Shown piece after piece: positions 1 through 8,173 of a DNA stretch of 64,000 nt; position 1 is the first letter of the stretch; each line of letters begins with the position of its first letter. The position numbers were made by a program, and so were the translations under genes. Source of the stretch: Mediterraneibacter faecis JCM 15917 (lineage in GTDB: Bacteria > Bacillota > Clostridia > Lachnospirales > Lachnospiraceae). The notes under the pieces were generated by a model. That model was not told the origin of the DNA and searched no databases. It was given only the letters and a program-made list of their open reading frames with translations. The stretch lies in assembly GCA_001312505.1 (NCBI GenBank), contig BBDW01000004.1, forward strand, positions 1 to 64,000, in the 5' to 3' direction.

Positions 1-124
1 TTTCTCATTTTTTATTATAGGAAACTTCAATTTCTTTTAAAATTATGCAACTTTTTTTAATGTTCCATTGTATATATAGGTAACAGGAAGTGTGGGAAAG
101 TAAACGCTCAACAGCGAGTACATT

Positions 125-156
125 GAAAAATTGAGAACCGCCGTAATTGGCGGTTC
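125..156 (-). terminator. Hairpin after the IS66 transposase
   Basis: Just past the transposase stop, in its direction of reading, a perfect 8-bp stem (GAACCGCC/GGCGGTTC, 6-nt loop) is followed by a T-rich stretch. It fits an intrinsic terminator or an end structure of the old insertion sequence. Confidence 0.45.
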
Positions 157-160
157 CTGG

Positions 161-1472
161 CTACTGTTGTTTTCGAATCCCTTCTGGAAGTTTTTTAGAC
201 CATGGTAACAGGTCCTCAAGAAAGGTTCGATCTTTTTGTTCCATATGTTTTGGAATCTCCTCCAGGAGATATACAAAATAATCATATGGCTTTAAGTTGT
301 TTGCCTTTGCAGTTTCGGCAATACTATAAATGATTGCTGAAGAATGGGCACCATTGATCGTGTCAATCATCTGCCAATTTTTCTTGCCGATACAAAATCC
401 TCGTATTGCTCGTTCACTGGCATTATTATCAATAGGAACTTCTCCATCTTCCAGAAACACACGTAAATACTTTTCTTGATTTAAGATGTATGTGTACGCT
501 TTACGGAGCTGTCCACTTGTCGGAACAGTTGGTTCCATCTTTTTAAGGTACGCAAATAAGGCATCAACTAATGGTTTTATAACCAGTTGTCGCTGCATAA
601 GTCTTTCTTTCGAAGATAACTCATTAAGTTTACCTTCTTCGCGATAAATCGCTTGGATCTGCTTGATTACCAGAAAGGCATCGGATTTGTTTCAATGGGC
701 TTTTGGAATAACAGTGAGCGTCTCATCAAACTTCCTTCTGGCATGAACCCAACATCCTGCAATCTGTAAATCCTCACGTTCTTTTTCTATCGTGTGATAG
801 ACTTGATATCCATCAGTTACACAGATACCAGAATAATTGCAGAGAAACTCTCGTGGATGTGAGCAGTTTCGTGTTTTGTGATAATCATACAGGACGATCT
901 GTTTATCGGTATATAAATGTCCTGAACGATAGACCCACATATAACTCTTGGATCCGGCTGAACGTCCATCACGATTCACTAAAACCGGTGTTTCATCTGC
1001 TTGTATCACATGATAATTGTAAAGCTCTTGATGAAGGTAATCATACAACACAGCAAGATAACTTTCGCCCAATCGTATCATCCAATTTGCCATGTTTTGA
1101 CGTGTGATGGTAAGACCATAACGAGAGAATTCTTGTTCTAAGCGATAAAGCGGAACGGCATTTACATACTTTCCATCCATTTTTGCCAAACTCTGCCACC
1201 AATTCTTCATCTGTCAGATAGTGATTGATTATATTTACTGGAAGATCTTTGATATCAGCTTCTTTTTTACCAACAGCCTTTGCCTTTCGAGCTGGTTTAT
1301 TTTCCAAAGTATCTGGTTCCTCCGCATCTAAATCAGATACAGCTTCATTGAAGAAAACAATGGTTCCATCAACTTCCATGAAACAGATTTGTGAAGTATC
1401 CGTCATCTTCTCAGAAGATCTTCCAAATCTATTTTTATTTGCAAGTGTGATTTGCTCGATCAATACTTCCAT
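161..1472 (-). pseudogene. IS66-family transposase (TnpC) relic
   Basis: Three adjoining reading frames spell an IS66 transposase. From N to C one sees a helical segment with the FGRSSEKM signature, a DDE core with the first Asp in QADETP, the second in VTDGY and the Glu in NASERAIRGF, and the usual C-terminal NLKPYDYFVYLLEEIP block. The gene is dead in three ways. The N terminus is missing beyond 1472. About 90 residues (the zinc-ribbon linker) are deleted near 1190, which joins two frames. An in-frame TGA sits at 692-694. None of these involves a G run, so this looks like true decay rather than the homopolymer problem seen elsewhere. No tnpA/tnpB or clear terminal repeats are visible. Its cut N-terminal side abuts the truncated gene at 1476. 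Confidence 0.85.
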
Positions 1473-1475
1473 TAA

Positions 1476-1781
1476 TATTTATTGAGGGACATTATGATCA
1501 GGTTAGAAAATATTTAAAGAGTAATATTAGAAATATCGAGGAAGGAACTATAGTGTTGATTACTTGTTATGCAAGTAAATTAAAAAGATTTAAGAAAAAT
1601 GATAAAGTATGGTTTGTCTCTACTGCAGAAAATGGGTTGTCATATTGTTATAGAGGAAAGGACTATGGTTTTGAATTTGACATAACAGAATCAGAAATTG
1701 ATTTCTATAATTGTTCCAAGTTGGAAGTTATGGAAAGAATAGAAAAATGTTTTTCAACACTTATGAGGGGGAGGACTATGA
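1476..1781 (+). pseudogene. 3' fragment of an unrecognised gene
   Basis: An open frame runs from the IS66 junction to about 1781 without a sensible start, reading HYDQVRKYLKSNIRNIEEG and later GKDYGFEFDITESEIDFYN. The codon pattern looks coding, so this is probably the C-terminal ~100 residues of a protein truncated by the IS66 event. As printed the frame continues into the next gene because of a G5 run at 1766-1771. With G4 the frame would stop at a TGA at 1779-1781 that overlaps the next start codon (ATGA), the normal sign of translational coupling. I do not recognise the family. Confidence 0.5.
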
Positions 1782-2476
1782 ATATAAAAATATTTGATGT
1801 TTATAATATACGAGCGAGACTGTCTGTATATATTATTATTATAGCACCTGTTATTTTGACATTGTACGCAATGTATGAGCCGGTTCGTAGTTTTAGTTTT
1901 TCAGTTGTATTTATCGCTATTTTATGTGCATTTTCTAATTATCTTTTTGCACTCCAACGATATATACAAAAAGATAAGATATATGGAAATACGACTGCTA
2001 AATATCTTTATTTGGAAGATGGGCATATAAATGCTTGCACTAAAAAGCGTTATTATAGAAAACTTAGCTTAATGGATGAAGAATTTAGTATTTTTGACAC
2101 GCCAACAAATAGTATTGAGTTTAAGGAAGCATGTGCCAGTGCCATTCAATGGTTGCGTAACAATACACGAGAGAATAGACTTGTTCAAGAAGAAAATATG
2201 TTATGGGGATTTTATAAAAACTTATTAAATTTAAAAATAATTGGGATCATTTTTTCTATTATTGCCATAATTATTCTTATAACAATTTCGTTACTTATAA
2301 ATATGAAAGATTTTTTTTATTCTTCATTAAATATGGGGGGGGTACTTATAATAGATATATCCTTTTTGTTATTTTGGGTTTTGGGAGTTAATAAAAAGAT
2401 ATATACTGTTCTGGATGAAAAGTATGCTTATGCATTGCTTGGGGGGGCTTTAGATACAATGTCAAATAACGGATAA
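1778..2476 (+). CDS. Four-helix membrane protein, unrecognised
   Basis: A 232-residue protein with two hydrophobic pairs, residues about 15-32 and 40-59, then 153-174 and 184-204. They flank a charged ~90-residue soluble domain containing KKRYYRKLSLMDEE. The start at 1778 follows a good GGGGAGGAC ribosome site. The apparent N-terminal extension to 1553 comes from the G5 run upstream. The layout (2 TM, cytosolic domain, 2 TM, downstream of and coupled to another gene) resembles membrane effectors of two-gene defence operons, but no motif proves this. G8 and G7 runs at about 2335 and 2440 add one extra Gly each. Base composition is AT-rich compared with the core genes, as expected for acquired DNA. 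Confidence 0.5.
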   Translation: MNIKIFDVYNIRARLSVYIIIIAPVILTLYAMYEPVRSFSFSVVFIAILCAFSNYLFALQRYIQKDKIYGNTTAKYLYLEDGHINACTKKRYYRKLSLMDEEFSIFDTPTNSIEFKEACASAIQWLRNNTRENRLVQEENMLWGFYKNLLNLKIIGIIFSIIAIIILITISLLINMKDFFYSSLNMGGVLIIDISFLLFWVLGVNKKIYTVLDEKYAYALLGGALDTMSNNG

Positions 2477-2721
2477 TTTGCGGGTTCAGTAAAGCTTATT
2501 CCTAACATTAAAATTTATCCAAAGTTTTCGAGTATGACATTTTACTGTATAAGGATTGCAAGATAAAAAAGGCTATATCTTGTCAAAACAAAACAACTCT
2601 GGTAAAATCATTGTGGGCACTACTTGAAAACGGTAGGCGGTTAGTCCTTCAACAGAGGGACTGGATCCTCTGATTACATAGAAATCCTTTATGGGAAATC
2701 TGGGAAAGGAGGGCAAACTTT

Positions 2722-2814
2722 ATGACTGATTTTGAACTGCTCTCCATCGTACTGATGATACTTGGTATCGTAGTATCGATTTTGATTGCATACATAGATC
2801 ATACAAAAAAGTAA
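2722..2814 (+). CDS. Holin-like type I toxin (Hol_Tox/TxpA-like)
   Basis: A 30-residue peptide with a short acidic N terminus (MTDFELLSIV), one membrane helix (about residues 7-24) and a polar Lys-rich tail ending HTKK. It matches the pattern of small 'putative holin-like toxins' common in Lachnospiraceae. A strong ribosome site (AAAGGAGGG) lies 8-9 nt upstream. It would insert in the cytoplasmic membrane and depolarise it when not repressed. The long paired arms around it and the absence of any protein antitoxin point to RNA antisense control. Fst-type toxins are the alternative, and the single helix and size fit both. Confidence 0.7.
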   Translation: MTDFELLSIVLMILGIVVSILIAYIDHTKK

Positions 2815-2840
2815 CCGCCCCGGCCAAGGAAACGGTTACT
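2811..2840 (+). terminator. Hairpin at toxin stop codon
   Basis: GTAACCG (2811-2817) pairs with CGGTTAC (2833-2839), starting inside the toxin stop region and followed by TTTTT. It is a likely intrinsic terminator, or the terminator of an antisense RNA read the other way. A second smaller stem, ACCG-CTTAT-CGGT, followed by TTTTT ends at about 2895. Confidence 0.5.
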
Positions 2841-2890
2841 TTTTAAAAAGTATACATATATCTTTGGACTAACCGCTTATCGGTAGTGCC

Positions 2891-3410
2891 TTTTTCTATT
2901 TTCATTCTATCAGAGATAGAGGAAGTTGTCAAATTTCTTTTGAGTTTGGATAAAGCGAAAGTGCTATAAGAAACATCTGGCAATGCATTAAGCTAATTGT
3001 TCGATAAAGTGTTTGGTAGATAATAAATGTCAAAATCTGAAAATGGGTATAGAAAATTGAGAGAAAATCAGTAAAAAAGGCATGCCAAAAAGACAGATAA
3101 GAAATCTGTCAAAAAAATAATATTTGATTAAAAGAAACTATCGATATCCAAAATGAATAGCACCAATTCCGCGTAAAGGACGTGAAAATTATTGAAATTC
3201 ACTTTTGACAGCATGAATATATTTAGCTATGAGTTCTATAATTCGATTTTCCGATGATCGTCCACGAATAAAATATTTTCTGGAAATCTTAAGTGCAGAA
3301 GAAAAATCGACTTCATATTGATATTTGTTAGTGCATGTAAATTTTCAGTTTAAGATGCTTCTAGGGCTATTTCAGACTGAAAATCAAGGAATAATAAAAA
3401 ACGATTGTAT
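2891..3410. other. AT-rich stretch without an intact gene
   Basis: I see no intact gene with a ribosome site in this stretch. It holds the minus-strand coding-like scrap described at 3189-3344. The rest looks like eroded accessory DNA. Confidence 0.4.
3189..3344 (-). pseudogene. Short degraded coding fragment
   Basis: The minus strand has a 51-codon open stretch without a start, reading SRKYFIRGRSSENRIIELIA and ending at TAA (3189-3191). It has protein-like composition and may be the C-terminal end of a mobile-element or plasmid protein. I cannot name it. Confidence 0.25.
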
Positions 3411-3455
3411 AGCTGTAAAAATCCACGTTGAATTTTACAGCTTTTTATGTATAAT
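3411..3455 (+). promoter_or_regulatory. Promoter and hairpin of the YefM/ParE-like pair
   Basis: TTGAAT (3428-3433) and TATAAT (3450-3455) are spaced 16 bp. They are overlapped by an inverted repeat, AGCTGTAAAA (3411-3420) and TTTTACAGCT (3433-3442), which also resembles a terminator for upstream DNA because TTTTT follows. An operator overlapping the promoter fits the autoregulation usual for toxin-antitoxin pairs. Confidence 0.5.
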
Positions 3456-3502
3456 AGAAGTAGCAAAAACAATTTAAAATCAAAGGAAGGAGCTGAAAGA
3501 AT

Positions 3503-3751
3503 ATGGCAAATATTTTACCGGTATCGGATTTGAGAAATTATAATGAAGTCTTGAAAAACTGTCATAAAGGAGAACCGGTATATCTGACTAAGAATGGCAG
3601 AGGACGTTTTGTTGTTATGGATATTGAAGACTATGAGCGTGATCGTGCAGAGAAAAAGCTTCTGATGAAGTTGCAGGAAGCCGAAGAAGCAGTGAAAGAT
3701 GGAGAAGGTTGGCTGGATCTGGATGAGTTGAAAGCTCTTGTGGGGGAATAA
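3503..3751 (+). CDS. Phd/YefM-type antitoxin
   Basis: An 82-residue protein with the Phd/YefM N-terminal DNA-binding fold, beginning ILPVSDLRNYNEVL and followed by KGEPVYLTKNGRGRFVVMD, the typical strand-turn segment. The C-terminal half is acidic and Leu/Glu-rich and would wrap the toxin. A GGAAGGAGC ribosome site precedes it. The stop is two bases from the toxin start, so the two genes are co-translated. The expected role is to neutralise the ParE/RelE-type toxin and repress the shared promoter at 3428-3455. Confidence 0.85.
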   Translation: MANILPVSDLRNYNEVLKNCHKGEPVYLTKNGRGRFVVMDIEDYERDRAEKKLLMKLQEAEEAVKDGEGWLDLDELKALVGE

Positions 3752-3752
3752 G

Positions 3753-4055
3753 ATGTTAAAACTGCGGATCAATCCGATTGTTGCAAAGGATTTGAAGAAT
3801 ATTCGGGATTATATTGCTGAGGATAATGAAGAATATGCTGCAAAGACGATAAAAGAGATTTATGGTAAATTTGAAAATCTTCAGATGTTTCCGGGAATGG
3901 GGGGGTCGGATCTCTCTAAACGGGTCAGCTTTCGGACAGACTATAAATATGCGATATGGGAAGATTATGTGATTATTTACAAGGTCGGTAGCGAATATGT
4001 AGAGATTTATCGTGTGGTGAACCGCTATCAGGATATTACAAGAATTTTTGATTGA
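3753..4055 (+). CDS. ParE/RelE-superfamily toxin
   Basis: A 100-residue basic protein with the ParE-like pattern: KLRINPIVAKDLKNIRDYIA, an FPGMG turn, a central Arg/Tyr region, and the strand DYVIIYKVGSEYVEIYRVVN. The start at 3753 (ATG) follows the antitoxin stop directly; the in-frame TTG at 3738 is inside the antitoxin gene and is unlikely. A G7 run near 3899 gives an extra Gly in MGGSDLS. ParE members poison gyrase and RelE members cut mRNA; sequence alone does not decide. The last codons overlap the start of an ATPase relic, so the locus may have been placed here by recombination. Confidence 0.8.
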   Translation: MLKLRINPIVAKDLKNIRDYIAEDNEEYAAKTIKEIYGKFENLQMFPGMGGSDLSKRVSFRTDYKYAIWEDYVIIYKVGSEYVEIYRVVNRYQDITRIFD

Positions 4056-4232
4056 TGAGATAGATAGAAGTCTTCATACAAATTTAACTAGAAAATTTCT
4101 TGAACTATTTTTGAAATTGTTGAAGATAGAGAATGTCAATTGGTTGCAACTACGCATGATTCAAACCTGTTGGATTTAGAACTTTTAAGACAAGATGAGA
4201 TATGGTTTGTAGAACGTCAGGTAGACCATTGA
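4049..4232 (+). pseudogene. C-terminal relic of an AAA15-type ATPase
   Basis: Two frames spell the end of an AAA_15/AAA_21 family ATPase. The first has the Walker B block LIDEIDRSLH. After a frame change near 4125 follows QLVATTHDSNLLDLELLRQD with EIWFVER and a stop at 4230-4232. The Walker B codons begin inside the last three codons of the ParE-like toxin gene. No Walker A partner lies immediately upstream, so only the tail survives. Proteins of this class often accompany defence or OLD-type systems. Confidence 0.6.
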
Positions 4233-4288
4233 AATTAGTTGAAACAATGAAGAATTACAAATTACAAATTATAAATTATAAATGAATT

Positions 4289-4313
4289 ATGGCGAGGCAA
4301 GATGCCTTGCCAT
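4289..4313 (+). promoter_or_regulatory. 11-bp hairpin before the nuclease-like gene
   Basis: ATGGCGAGGCA and TGCCTTGCCAT pair over 11 bp (one G-U) across an AGA loop. No T run follows, so it is not an ordinary terminator. It lies 33 nt before the next start codon, just after a short direct repeat of ATTACAA/ATTATAA units at about 4252-4282. Confidence 0.4.
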
Positions 4314-4345
4314 AAATTGCATAAGAATAAAGGTGCGTTGGAAAT

Positions 4346-5802
4346 ATGGCAGGGAGAGATGGGGGGGCACGTGGATATGCATATCAAGCACTTGTGGCAG
4401 TGCTCAAGTGTTTTCAGTATGACTCATGGAATCAAATAAAGGTTGAGCCGTTAACTAATAATGATAAGGTTGATATTTTATTGAAAAAAGATGAGGTGCT
4501 GATAAAAGCTATTCAAGTGAAATCTAGTGTTAATAAATTTGAAAAACCCGATATTGAAAAATGGATAGATGAAATAAAAAAAGACATAAAGGCTATGGAT
4601 TATGAAGTGGTCTTAGTAGGAGATAATTTAACGAAACCTGCGAGAGAATTTATTCAAAAAAATAACAATGATAAAAACAATCATGTTTATATTGAAATTA
4701 TCGAGGGAGGCGAACGGGGGGGGATAGAGAAACTTACCAAGAATTATGTTTTGGAATTTTTAGAATGTTATAATTCTAAGTGCAGTATTTCGGTAAATCA
4801 AATAGATGACATAGCAAATAAAATTTTTGCAAAACTCATGAAAATTAGCACGAATGAGAATTGGTTTTCAAAAAGTGATTTAATCAATACAATCGATAGA
4901 AATATGACATCTAATACAATTCAAAAGAAGATGTGGCATGCGATTAAGCGAGTTATATTCAGCATTGTTTGTGTTGCAGTGTTTTATATTTCAATATATG
5001 TGTCAAAGGGTTCTCTTATTCCAATGTTATGCGTTGTCTTCTCGGATGTAATGGTTGCAGTTATATGGGGGGGACTTTTGAAGTATAGCGACATTCATTT
5101 TTGGAAGAATTTGGGGGGGGATGATAATGAGTGGTTTTGTTCTCGAAAATATGATTCCGAATGTAAAAGTATTGCTGTGAATATTAATAAAGATGGTATG
5201 TCACACAAGCAGAAAGTGTATATAGAAAATTTATTGGCAGAAAGAATTGATAAGATAGAGGGAGTAATAAAATTTTCTCTGGAAATACAGAAAAAAACCA
5301 TATTGCATTTAAAACTATAGATATTGATAGTGGTCGGGAAGTAAAAATAGATGAGATAGCTTATGATACAGATCGTGAGTATAGTGATAAAACTTATTGG
5401 GATGAGGTGGAATTGCATATCGATAATATAGTTTCTAAAGATAGTAGAGCGTGTGTTTGGTCGGGCACAGTTATTAAATCTTTTAGAATATATAATTTTG
5501 ACCAATTCAATTATTTAAGGTTGGGTGAAATAAGAATATTGCCATATGAAATAACATGGTTAAAAAATGAGATTGTTCAGAAGGTGTGGCGTTATATAAA
5601 TAATTTGTTGACTGTATATTTGGGCGGCTATGATATAAATAATTTGTGGAAGCATATTAAAATAAAAGTAATTGGATTCTGTGAAAGACTGATTTGTAGA
5701 TTGATAGGAGTATTATTACTCTGCTTAATTATTGCTGTTATATTAGGTGTTTTGTACGGGCAACTATATTGGGTGATTGAATTTATAAGATATATTTTCT
5801 AA
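4346..5802 (+). CDS. Putative nuclease-membrane defence protein
   Basis: Two frames join at an A7 run (5291-5297) into about 485 residues. The N-terminal ~140 residues look like a PD-(D/E)xK nuclease: GYAYQALVAVLKCF, then Glu34, Asp43 in DKVDILL and the QVKSS strand around 57-61, the spacing of the restriction-endonuclease fold seen in DUF4297/Cap4-like proteins. Two membrane helices follow (about 203-219 and 224-244), then a soluble region, then a last hydrophobic helix near the C terminus (VLLLCLIIAVILGVLYG). The printed zero frame stops at 5318-5320; a -1 shift at AAAAAAA restores the rest. A lost A is the simplest explanation. Programmed slippage is possible because A-AAA-AAA is in the right frame. 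The role in phage defence is inferred from domain layout and from the surrounding defence debris. G7, G8, G7 and G8 runs each add one Gly. Confidence 0.5.
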
Positions 5803-6195
5803 TACAAAATAGACGGTTTAAAAAGGGGGGAGAAATCCAATAAAGCAGACAGCAGTTAATGAAATCCAACAGGCAAAAGTGGACAGTTTATTATTACTAA
5901 GAACAAGTGTATCTGATACAATACAAGAACTTGTGAGTAGATAGATATTCATATCATCAAACAAAAGCAAGGAATATCAGTAAAGAAAGTATAGAACAGA
6001 AAATAGCGAAAAATTTTCTGTTTTTTTGACTGCCAGTCACGACGGTTCTTGATTTTTGAAATCAGGTCTTACTAAAAATAATGGTGAATCTTGAGGGTGA
6101 TAAACATTTATTGTATAATTCTTATTAACAAAAGGGATACCGTTTTAGTAATCGGACAATAGAGTTAGGGACATGTTAATTTAGCGAGGTGAAAT
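5803..6195 (+). other. Intergenic region with possible small ORF
   Basis: A purine-rich, ribosome-site-like stretch (AAAAGGGGGGAG at about 5820) is followed by an open frame at 5840-5944 of about 34 codons, reading KQTAVNEIQQAKVDSLLLL, but with ATA where a start should be. It could be a small gene with a damaged start or nothing. Beyond the hairpin at 5996 the sequence is AT-rich and would carry the promoter of the next relic. Confidence 0.25.
5996..6027 (+). terminator. Intrinsic terminator
   Basis: ACAGAAAA (5996-6003) pairs with TTTTCTGT (6014-6021), followed by a run of T to 6027. The stem is AT-rich but the shape is right for ending the transcript of the nuclease-like gene. Confidence 0.55.
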
Positions 6196-6513
6196 ATGAA
6201 TCTTAAATCAATTACATTGCAAAATTTTAAAGGCATAGAAAATTTAAATATTGAATTAGATGGAAAAACGACAGTGATTTTTGGAATAAATGGTGTTGGA
6301 AAATCCAGAAAGAGAAAACCCGTTGGAAGGGACAGGAGTGGTTTTGATTGATGAATTAGATTTGATGAAGCAGAAGCGTTAGCTGACATATTAGATGAAA
6401 AATCCAATGGATATTCAGAAGGAGTAGTAAAAGCGAGAGTTCTGATTTCCCGGGGGGGGAGAAGATATGAAATGAATCTACAGAAAGTCTCCGATTTCAG
6501 TGATTGGTGCTGA
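6196..6513 (+). pseudogene. Collapsed AAA ATPase gene
   Basis: A GCGAGGTG ribosome site precedes MNLKSITLQNFKGIENLNIE and a Walker A motif, GINGVGKS. The gene then jumps to a Walker B segment in another frame (NPLEGTGVVLIDELDL) and again to a tail, DEAEALADILDEKSNGYSEG, ending at 6511-6513. Several hundred residues are missing between the motifs, so this is a multiply deleted RecF/SMC-like AAA_23 ATPase of the sort found in anti-phage systems. It is not the partner of the fragment at 4049, because that piece has its own Walker B. Confidence 0.6.
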
Positions 6514-6526
6514 AACCGGAGACTTT
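6484..6526 (+). terminator. Terminator hairpin
   Basis: AAAGTCTCCG-A-TTTCAG pairs with CTGAAA-C-CGGAGACTTT, a ~16-bp stem with one mismatch, followed by only a short T-rich stretch. It overlaps the end of the ATPase relic and would end its transcript. It could also serve the convergent gene. Confidence 0.65.
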
Positions 6527-6551
6527 TAGGTTTAAAATTTCTGGAAATTCA

Positions 6552-7903
6552 CTATTTCGTGCGCCGACCTCTTGCCATCCTTGCGGGATACCATTTTTGA
6601 AACCATGCTGTGAAAATCCCCCATCAATATCGGGATTAAATTATTCACAATGATAAGCAGATTTTCTACCCCGGCCTTCCTAAGCAGAAAGGTCCAGATT
6701 ACTGTCAGTACATATAACGTGCCCCCATGCTGCTGCGAGAATATAATTTGTCTTCATGAAGAGCGGATTTTGATGTGCACTTTCACCGCCATAATTATAT
6801 TTTACATACGTAGCGCATAAAGGTTCTTTTGTCAGACACGAAAGCAGCCAGAACAGTCCGAACACAAGATATCCTACATTCGTGGAAATAGCTCCATTTT
6901 CGGTTATATTTGCTGTTGCAGAAAGTACAGCAACGGTTACGATAGAGAGTTGATCCCAGATTACAAATCTATGATCTCTCATAATAAGCGGTACAGCTGC
7001 CGTGATAATAAGCGTGATCAAAGCGCCTGTTTCGGGATTGATGGAAACAGCAATCCAAAAGGCAATCCAAGGAAGAAGCATTGTTGCCATAGAAGGCTTT
7101 TTCAATTCCATAGTATTCAGAGAGTTTTCTTCTGTTTTTTTGACTGCAGATGAGTTTCCAAAGAATTTATCCCAATCAATCATTAAGGAGAAATCACCGG
7201 ATACCGTATACATCTGTCGCCCCAAAGCTTCTGCGCCTCCGATTTCCCCCACGGGAAATAGCTGACCATACAGCAAAAGGCGTGTCAATGCGTGTAGTTG
7301 GAGAAAGGCTTCCATCTGTAAAAACCTCGCTTCCGGCCTTGTTAAGTCGGATCTGATATGTATGCTCCAAATCGGTAAAATGCATCTCTAGTACGCGTTC
7401 TTTTCCATCGTAGGCGTCTTTGTTATAAAGAGCAGCCATTTGTCGGATAAACACAAGATCATCAGGTTCTTTCTTTCCGGTCGTTTTGTTGATTCCCCCC
7501 CAACTGGCATCCGCCATTTTTTCGAATACATCCTTGGGATATAAAGGCGTATGGAGTATTTCATCAGTTTCTTTAGAGATGGCTCCAGTTCTTGCATATT
7601 CGGATCCGGCACATTTTACCGCAGTGAGATATTCATCTGTTCTTGCTGACAATTCTTTTACACGAAACAATTCTCCTTGACCACAAAAAACAGTCGTATA
7701 ATTCCCTTTGCCGAGGATATGATCAAACATTCGCAACACACTGTCATTAGCACATGCCTTTTGCCTTCCATGTCATATCTGGCTTCATGACTGCCGCTTC
7801 CATATCCATCCTGCCCTGTACTCATAAAAGGAAGACTCATAGGAAGTTGTCGATCGATCAAATTCTTTAAGATACCAGGAACATTATGAAAAAGGCATTT
7901 CAA
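6552..7903 (-). pseudogene. N-truncated flavodoxin-SCP2-membrane fusion gene
   Basis: Reading from 7903 down: the C-terminal half of a flavodoxin/NADPH-FMN-reductase domain (VPGILKNLIDRQLPMSLPFM and STGQDGYGSGSHEARYDMEG), then an SCP2-like lipid-binding segment ending GRQMYTVSGDFSLMIDWDKF, then three or four membrane helices, ending WFQKWYPARMARGRRTK at 6552. Three of the frame changes (near 7246, 6729 and 6625) are G4-to-G5 errors that reconnect cleanly. One near 7740 is a true out-of-frame deletion of about 15 codons. The first ~90 flavodoxin residues are absent at the 7903 junction. The fusion would have been a membrane redox protein of unknown substrate. Confidence 0.6.
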
Positions 7904-7934
7904 TTAGAACAAAAATAAACAGAATCAAAAGTAG

Positions 7935-7962
7935 TTGACATTTCGTATTACGAAAGTATAAT
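7935..7962 (+). promoter_or_regulatory. Promoter with palindromic operator
   Basis: TTGACA (7935-7940) and TATAAT (7957-7962) are spaced 16 bp. The spacer is filled by a perfect palindrome, TTTCGTATTACGAAA (7941-7955). A repressor bound there would block RNA polymerase. The next gene encodes a small ribbon-helix-helix protein, the obvious candidate for autoregulation. Confidence 0.8.
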
Positions 7963-7990
7963 AGTATAGGTGAGAGAAAGGAGATTACCT

Positions 7991-8161
7991 ATGGCTAAGA
8001 TGGGACGTCCGAAGTCAGACGTGATCAAAGATAAAATTGTGACAATCCGAATGTCTGCGGAGGAACATCAGAAACTTAGGGACTATTCTGAGAAGCATCA
8101 ACAGACGATAACGGAAACCCTTAAAGAAGGAGTTGACTTATTATATAAGACTCGTGATTAA
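7991..8161 (+). CDS. Ribbon-helix-helix (CopG/Arc-like) regulator
   Basis: A 56-residue protein with an N-terminal basic arm (MAKMGRPKSD), a short strand KIVTIRMSAEEHQKL and two helices, DYSEKHQQTITETLKEGVD. This is the ribbon-helix-helix dimer fold used by CopG-type repressors and many antitoxins. The ATG at 7991 has AAAGGAG 8 nt upstream; the GTG at 7970 is earlier but lies before that ribosome site. The palindrome inside its own promoter is its likely target. No toxin partner is visible downstream, where hisS begins. Confidence 0.8.
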   Translation: MAKMGRPKSDVIKDKIVTIRMSAEEHQKLRDYSEKHQQTITETLKEGVDLLYKTRD

Positions 8162-8173
8162 GGTGTATTTTTT

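Larger units (their letters stand above)
2616..2890 (+). promoter_or_regulatory. Long-range inverted arms of a type I toxin mRNA
   Basis: The arm at 2616-2647 (GGCACTAC...GGCGGTTAGTCC) can pair with the arm at 2866-2890 (GGACTAACCGC...GGTAGTGCC), bracketing the small toxin ORF. Pairing of the 5' leader with the 3' end is typical of type I toxin messages, which are kept untranslated until processed, and of a region covered by an antisense RNA. I see the complementarity directly. The antisense transcript is inferred. Confidence 0.55.

Noticed and set aside
692-694. Selenocysteine readthrough of the IS66 in-frame TGA
   Set aside because: The gene has other lesions, no SECIS-like stem is seen, and IS66 transposases have no Sec.
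1553-2476. A single 307-residue protein
   Set aside because: The join depends on G5 at 1766-1771; G4 gives a stop/start overlap, and a good ribosome site precedes the internal ATG.
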